DNA from: Microcaldota archaeon
GTDB lineage: Archaea > Micrarchaeota > Micrarchaeia > Anstonellales > Bilamarchaeaceae
Direction of reading: 5' to 3'
Length of the DNA: 5,545 nucleotides
NCBI GenBank assembly: GCA_030666035.1
Contig: DAOUYQ010000066.1
Coordinates: forward strand, 1 to 5,545
In this document: positions 1 to 3,315 of the stretch, piece after piece
Layout: each line of letters opens with the position of its first letter
Numbering within the stretch: the stretch's first letter is position 1
Made by a program: the position numbers and the translations under genes
Notes under the pieces: model-generated
Seen by the model: the letters and a program-made list of their open reading frames with translations, nothing else
Told to the model about the DNA's origin: nothing
The model's database searches: none

Positions 1-236
1 TGGGTAAGTTCATCCTTGCTGAATACCAAAAGGCGCGGGTTTGAAGTGAATTTCCCAATCATGTAGGAAAGGGCTACAATCAAAACTGAAAGCGCAATTG
101 CAATTCCAACCAGCGCCATTGCAGATTCAAAAGATTCAGCAGCTTGGGGGTCAGCGTCCGGCTGGAAGTGGCATGTGCCTGTTGTTGCATAAAAAGAAGA
201 AAACAGCACCAGAAGCAATAACAGGAGCTTTCTCAT
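1..236 (-). CDS. Membrane protein with signal peptide, partial (3' end beyond window); paralogue of its upstream neighbour
   Basis: Seen: the frame opens with ATG at 236-234 and stays open to position 1, giving 78 residues. It has a basic start followed by a Leu-rich signal segment (residues 1-17), a polar stretch with Cys22 and several Asp/Glu (about 20-38), then a membrane segment (about 41-60) leading into S-Y-M-I-G and later S-K-D-E-L. The ATG directly follows the TAG of the upstream gene (239-237), and a GAGGT lies 8 nt before it, so the start is well supported and translation is probably coupled. Residues 44-77 align without gaps to residues 34-67 of the neighbouring 413-aa protein, with 9 identities in the last 22 positions, indicating tandem duplication. 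Inference: a multi-spanning envelope protein of the same family. The function is unknown, and most of the protein lies outside the window. Confidence 0.8.
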   Translation of the reverse strand, partial: MRKLLLLLLVLFSSFYATTGTCHFQPDADPQAAESFESAMALVGIAIALSVLIVALSYMIGKFTSNPRLLVFSKDELT

Positions 237-1478
237 CTACACAAACCTCGAGATTCCATAGAGAACGTGTTCTCCTCCAAGTGCAGTGGAGATTGCCTTG
301 GTGCCTGTTACAGTTATCATTGCAATTACTAAAAGCGAGATTATTGAAAAGCCTGTTGCCTCCATTACTGCCGGGAGCAGGGTCTCTGGGATTGCCTGTA
401 GCCCTGGGGCGGCGCCTGTTGCCCAGTCCATATTTACAGTAGTAAGGATAATTGATGCAATTGTAAGCTGGAGGAATGTGGCAATCAATGGCCAGAGCTC
501 CCAGAAAAACAAGTGGAAATACATTACAAAACAGGCTGCATATCCAGTTAGGCAGGAAATTGCAGCAATTAGTGCAAAAACCAGCGACCATACTATTTCA
601 CCAAGGCTCAAAAATGTCCTCATTGCTACGCTCCCGCAGATAGTTTCAATTGTGTTCATCACCCCATCCATAAAGCCCTGGTCCAATCCCATCTCATCAA
701 AGGCAAAGCCCTGGGCCATAACCTCATCCTTATATTGCCAGTCGGTTGCGTGCCAGAATTCATTTACAAACATTAATGAAAGCGGGAATACGAAGAGTGC
801 GCCAAGAGAGATAGCAATTAGAGTGTTTCCCATCCTGCGCGTAAAGGGGAAAATCCTGAACGCGAGGGCAATTGGAAGGATGAATGTTGGAAACACTGCA
901 GAAACATATTCAGAAAACAGCTGGATTAGGCGGAAACTTAGAATCTGGATTGTGAGGTTGTTTCCGGCCCCTCCAAGCGGGCCCATAAGAACGCTTGCCC
1001 CAAAATAGGGGGAATTGCCCTGCCCCCCATAAATCCAGAAGCCTCCCAGGCTTGCAAAATAGCTTAAGCCCTGGTATAGGCCCACTGTCTGGTAGGCATC
1101 TGCCACTTTCAGGTAAAGAGATTCCATGTATTCAATATGCGGATTAAGCGCTTCTTTGCCCATTGTAGGGAGGTCTGGAACCCCATCCTGCAAAAAAAGA
1201 GCGCTGATTATGGTAGTCGTGCCTGCAGTTGCGCCCCAGATCAAAACTGCAAGTATTACTCCTGCTATCACCTCCCGAAGCTGGTCTTTGGACCAGGCAC
1301 TTATGCCAGGGCTCTGTAAGGCTTCGCCCACCATAATAGAGAGGGAAACTACTGCAATAGAGAGAATGGCAACTAGTGCAATAAATTCTATTCCAAGCTC
1401 AGGAAGTTCAGGGGCAGTAACTGCGCACGAAATAGATACTGCAATCAAAATAAAGACTAAAAGATGCCGCAACCGCAT
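237..1478 (-). CDS. Polytopic membrane protein with signal peptide, possibly VirB6/TrbL-like
   Basis: A 413-aa protein. Seen: a signal peptide (about 1-20, likely cleaved near A-V-T-A before P-E-L-P). Hydrophobic segments lie at about 30-51, 69-95, 178-207, 217-238, 292-322, 324-347 and 375-393. A Gly-rich extracytoplasmic-looking region covers 135-175, and a polar acidic loop covers 240-275. Residues 208-233 hold the pattern F-R-I-F-P-F-T-R-R-M-G-N-T-L-I-A-I followed by a hydrophobic run with F-P-L. No catalytic motif is visible. The start at 1478 lies about 25 bp from the divergent TATA element, suggesting a leaderless or near-leaderless mRNA. The downstream gene abuts directly and is paralogous. 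Inference: the signal peptide, number of spans and central Arg/Gly motif recall VirB6/TrbL-type channel components and similar uncharacterised archaeal proteins. That assignment is tentative; the membrane-protein call is secure. Confidence 0.85.
   Translation of the reverse strand: MRLRHLLVFILIAVSISCAVTAPELPELGIEFIALVAILSIAVVSLSIMVGEALQSPGISAWSKDQLREVIAGVILAVLIWGATAGTTTIISALFLQDGVPDLPTMGKEALNPHIEYMESLYLKVADAYQTVGLYQGLSYFASLGGFWIYGGQGNSPYFGASVLMGPLGGAGNNLTIQILSFRLIQLFSEYVSAVFPTFILPIALAFRIFPFTRRMGNTLIAISLGALFVFPLSLMFVNEFWHATDWQYKDEVMAQGFAFDEMGLDQGFMDGVMNTIETICGSVAMRTFLSLGEIVWSLVFALIAAISCLTGYAACFVMYFHLFFWELWPLIATFLQLTIASIILTTVNMDWATGAAPGLQAIPETLLPAVMEATGFSIISLLVIAMITVTGTKAISTALGGEHVLYGISRFV
245..249 (-). 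promoter_or_regulatory. Shine-Dalgarno site for the partial membrane protein gene
   Basis: The minus strand reads GAGGT here, complementary to the usual archaeal 16S rRNA 3' end, 8 nt before the ATG at 236. It lies inside the last codons of the upstream gene. It supports the ATG at 236 as the start and translation from a shared mRNA. Confidence 0.6.
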
Positions 1479-1498
1479 GCTTCAAATTGGAAGATAAA

Positions 1499-1508
1499 CT
1501 ATATAAAG
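1499..1508. promoter_or_regulatory. Near-symmetric TATA element, probable bidirectional archaeal promoter
   Basis: The gap between the divergent starts (ATG 1478 on minus, ATG 1530 on plus) is 51 bp. It holds CTATATAAAG, whose core TATATA (1500-1505) is its own reverse complement. The minus strand reads CCCTTTATATAG, close to the classic archaeal box. The core centre is 24.5 bp from the minus start codon and 27.5 bp from the plus start codon. Archaeal transcription usually starts roughly 25 bp from the box, so both mRNAs would be leaderless or nearly so. No clear Shine-Dalgarno site precedes either ATG, which fits. Whether one or both directions are used cannot be read from the sequence. Confidence 0.6.
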
Positions 1509-1529
1509 GGTTATACTGAAGAGAATAGC

Positions 1530-2399
1530 ATGAAAAAAATATTGGTTTTTCTGGTTGCATTTGGGATGCTTTTTAGCCCGGTTTTTGCGGGTGATGATGA
1601 TTGGAATGGCTTTGACCTTCGGAAAACTACCCCAAGCGGGGAGCCCCTTCTTATATGGAACTGTGACTGGGACGGGGAAGGGCCGTACCAGATACATGCA
1701 GAGTTCGACCTGACCAGCCCATTCGAAGAGAATATGGACGTAGAAATGTATGTATATAACCCGAATAAAAATGAATGGTTCCTCCACCACACCTGCAAGA
1801 ATGTTGATGATGGTGGAAAGGGCTGCGAATTTTACATTCCTGTTTACTGGGGGCTTTCTGAAAATAACGAGGATTCATATATTGACCTGGTGCGGGCAGA
1901 GCTCAAGAATGAGGGCGAGACGTATTCCAAGACATTTAACTTCCATATTTCGCACAAGCGCACCAGTGATGAGGACTTTGTGCTGGAAAAAATAGAAGTT
2001 TTTGAAGGGATGATGGGAAACCTCGAGTGCCCGGAAATAGGGATACCTGTCTCCAGCAGGGTTGCGGAAACAAGGCAGCTTGCACATAGCTGCCAGATGA
2101 GCGATGCGAAAGTAGTAATTACAGGCGCAATTAATGAGCTTAATGAAAGGATAGATGAGCCTGGCATCTGCGATAGTGGGGAGATTGCTGGGGCAGATGG
2201 GCAGCCGGAAGAAACAGAAGAGCCTGAGCCCCCTGAAGAAGAGGCTCCGGCGGAAACTGCCCCTCCTGCAGAAGAGGCTGCTCCGGCAAGCCCAGCGCCT
2301 GCGGAAACTAGTGCTCCAGCCAAAGAGGGTGAAGAACTGTGTGCTCCGGCTTTTCTGCTTCTCCTTGCATTAAGCGGATTTGCCTGGAGGAAAAAATAG
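1530..2399 (+). CDS. Secreted or surface protein with Pro/Glu/Ala stalk and CGP-CTERM-like C-terminal tail
   Basis: A 289-aa protein, no named family recognised. Seen: signal peptide (1-20, likely cleaved at V-F-A before G-D-D-D-W); an aromatic, acidic ectodomain (about 21-215) that is probably beta-rich at 37-140, with Cys45, 89, 99, 167, 188 and 214 able to form disulfides; a Pro/Glu/Ala-rich stalk (221-269); then Cys271-A-P-A, a hydrophobic run and terminal W-R-K-K. This order (stalk, Cys, hydrophobic segment, basic end) matches the layout of the archaeal CGP-CTERM sorting signal, with Ala in place of Gly. Inference: exported and anchored at the cell surface. The start at 1530 was preferred to an in-frame ATG at 1464 because it begins the signal peptide and sits at leaderless distance from the TATA element, whereas 1464 lies inside the divergent gene. 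First gene of a three-gene operon. Confidence 0.85.
   Translation: MKKILVFLVAFGMLFSPVFAGDDDWNGFDLRKTTPSGEPLLIWNCDWDGEGPYQIHAEFDLTSPFEENMDVEMYVYNPNKNEWFLHHTCKNVDDGGKGCEFYIPVYWGLSENNEDSYIDLVRAELKNEGETYSKTFNFHISHKRTSDEDFVLEKIEVFEGMMGNLECPEIGIPVSSRVAETRQLAHSCQMSDAKVVITGAINELNERIDEPGICDSGEIAGADGQPEETEEPEPPEEEAPAETAPPAEEAAPASPAPAETSAPAKEGEELCAPAFLLLLALSGFAWRKK
2190..2336 (+). repeat. Low-complexity Pro/Glu/Ala stalk with imperfect internal repeat
   Basis: This coding stretch (residues 221-269 of the surface protein) is nearly all Glu, Pro and Ala with a few Thr and Ser. Two related DNA units are visible. GAAGAGGCTCCGGC with GCGGAAACT occupies 2238-2258, and a longer version with the same outer blocks split by an insertion occupies 2271-2309. 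It probably forms an extended spacer between ectodomain and anchor, and its length may vary between strains. Confidence 0.6.
2386..2390 (+). promoter_or_regulatory. Strong Shine-Dalgarno site for the zinc-ribbon gene
   Basis: GGAGG lies 9 nt before the ATG at 2400, within the last codons of the surface-protein gene. It fixes the start of the second operon gene and shows that its translation does not depend only on coupling. Confidence 0.75.
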
Positions 2400-2729
2400 A
2401 TGGGCTTTCTGGATATATTATTTGGAAAAAAGAAAAAGAAAACTCTTGCCTCCAAGGATTTCAAGTGCCCAAATTGCGGGAAAACAGTTAAGCTTGACTG
2501 GGAGCGCTGCCACAATTGCGGAGTGCGCATCAAGAGCATGTTCAGGAAAAAATGCCCAAAATGCAAGGCAATGAATGAGCTTAATGCAAAAATCTGCAAA
2601 GAATGCAATTATGATTTTGAAGCAGAAATACGGGCTGCAAAGAAGCTGCAGTATAGGTGCCCAAGGTGCGGGTACAAAATGAATTGCTACATGTCAAAAT
2701 GCCCGGTATGCGGGGTGCGTTTCGGATGA
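2400..2729 (+). CDS. Triple zinc-ribbon protein with basic, possibly membrane-binding N-terminus
   Basis: A 109-aa protein. Seen: three zinc-ribbon units, each CX2C-X10-CX2C, with Cys23/26/37/40, Cys52/55/66/69 and Cys87/90/101/104; Cys96 is extra. The identical inner spacing suggests triplication of one module. The N-terminus is a short hydrophobic peptide M-G-F-L-D-I-L-F-G followed by five Lys, a pattern that could bind the inner membrane face; no full membrane span is present. Known of the type: small archaeal double or multiple zinc ribbons often bind nucleic acid or proteins, but no specific function can be assigned. The ATG follows the TAG of the surface-protein gene with no gap, and its TGA overlaps the ATG of the next gene, so it sits in the middle of an operon. 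Probably cytoplasmic, perhaps at the membrane. Confidence 0.85.
   Translation: MGFLDILFGKKKKKTLASKDFKCPNCGKTVKLDWERCHNCGVRIKSMFRKKCPKCKAMNELNAKICKECNYDFEAEIRAAKKLQYRCPRCGYKMNCYMSKCPVCGVRFG
2714..2717 (+). promoter_or_regulatory. Probable Shine-Dalgarno site for the GNAT-like gene
   Basis: GGTG, within GGGGTG, lies 8 nt before the ATG at 2726 and matches part of the archaeal GGAGGTGA consensus. Together with the ATGA overlap it favours 2726 over the in-frame ATG at 2657. The match is short. Confidence 0.4.
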
Positions 2730-3301
2730 AAAGCGGGTTCAAGAGCGAGTTGCTGGAAGCAGAAACCAAGCCTAAAGCGGTGAAAATGAAAAAATTCCGT
2801 TCTCCAATAGATATTGAGGAAGTGGAGATAAAAAAGCTTGAGGAAAGCGATGTGGAGGAGGCTACCAATGTAATGCGCAAATGCATGTTTACTGTAACTG
2901 AGGGGGAGATATCCAAAATAGTCGAAAAAGGGCTAAGCTATGGCGCATTTGTAGACCGGATTCTTGTAGGCGTGGCCCTCTCATGGGGGGTAAAGTTTAA
3001 CTTGGAAACCCGGGAATTTGAAGAGGGGGAGGAGAATTCCCTGTTCCTTGAAGATGATGCGATACTCTTGGCATATGAAGGGAAGGGAATACGTGAGCTT
3101 CTTATTGAGAAACGGGAGGAAGAGGGGGCGGAAAAGGGATTCGGGTATGCGCTTGCAATTACTTCCCAATTTAATCCGGATGAGGAGCATGTTGGAAAAG
3201 TTATTGAGCAGAGGGGAAACAAGACTGAGAAAGTGCTTCTGAGAAGGGGATATAAATTCGTAAAAACAAAGAATGGGGTAGTTGCTTACAAAGTTTATTA
3301 A
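2726..3301 (+). CDS. GNAT-like (N-acetyltransferase fold) protein with atypical acetyl-CoA loop
   Basis: A 191-aa protein. Seen: a basic, probably flexible start (1-30), then V-E-I-K-K-L-E-E-S-D-V (33-43), typical of the first strand and helix of GNAT proteins. A possible strand pair follows (73-92), then the motif-A region D-A-I-L-L-A-Y-E-G-K-G-I-R-E-L-L (111-126) and a C-terminal R-R-G-Y-K-F-V (173-179), like the GNAT motif B end. In active GNATs the loop is R/Q-x-x-G-x-G/A; here the first position is Glu118 and the last is Arg123, with only the middle Gly121 kept. Acetyl-CoA binding may therefore be weak or changed. The start at 2726 gives a 4-bp ATGA overlap with the zinc-ribbon gene, so translation is probably coupled. 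Last gene of the operon. A non-enzymatic GNAT-fold protein is the main alternative. Confidence 0.6.
   Translation: MKSGFKSELLEAETKPKAVKMKKFRSPIDIEEVEIKKLEESDVEEATNVMRKCMFTVTEGEISKIVEKGLSYGAFVDRILVGVALSWGVKFNLETREFEEGEENSLFLEDDAILLAYEGKGIRELLIEKREEEGAEKGFGYALAITSQFNPDEEHVGKVIEQRGNKTEKVLLRRGYKFVKTKNGVVAYKVY
3262..3273 (-). terminator. Possible T-rich terminator of the ATPase gene
   Basis: On the minus strand this reads TTCTTTGTTTTT, about 30 bp beyond the ATPase stop codon and inside the 3' end of the GNAT-like gene. It could end minus-strand transcription at the convergence; the evidence is composition only. Confidence 0.2.
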
Positions 3302-3304
3302 TCG

Positions 3305-3315
3305 TTATTTTCTTT
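3305..3315 (+). terminator. Possible T-rich terminator of the plus-strand operon
   Basis: TTATTTTCTTT begins 3 bp after the TAA of the GNAT-like gene. Archaeal termination commonly uses T-rich tracts in the coding strand. It lies inside the 3' end of the convergent ATPase gene, so composition may explain it; there is no hairpin. Confidence 0.25.

Noticed and set aside
286..1008. Long plus-strand open frame (240 codons)
   Set aside because: It is antisense to the 413-aa membrane protein, with no ribosome site and no recognisable domain; a shadow of the real gene.
1423..1478. Lipoprotein signal (lipobox) at Cys18 of the 413-aa protein
   Set aside because: The residues before Cys18 are S-I-S, which does not fit the usual L-[AS]-[GA]-C pattern; an ordinary signal peptide cut further on is more likely.
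1511..1516. TTATAC as a separate TATA box for the plus-strand operon
   Set aside because: It is only 14-19 bp from the ATG, too close for a promoter giving a transcript that includes the start codon.
1464..1529. Upstream in-frame ATG that would add 22 residues to the surface protein
   Set aside because: It overlaps the start of the divergent gene, reads through the TATA element and would place polar residues before a clear signal peptide.
2340..2399. PGF-CTERM archaeosortase signal
   Set aside because: No P-G-F motif is present; the tail has Cys-Ala-Pro and is closer to the CGP-CTERM layout.
1844..2608. Long minus-strand open frame (254 codons), rich in Ser/Ala/Gly
   Set aside because: It is antisense to the surface-protein and zinc-ribbon genes; its composition is explained by the complement of the Pro/Glu/Ala stalk.
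2657..2725. Upstream in-frame ATG for the GNAT-like gene
   Set aside because: It would overlap the zinc-ribbon gene by 73 bp; the ATGA overlap at 2726 with a GGTG site is the better start.
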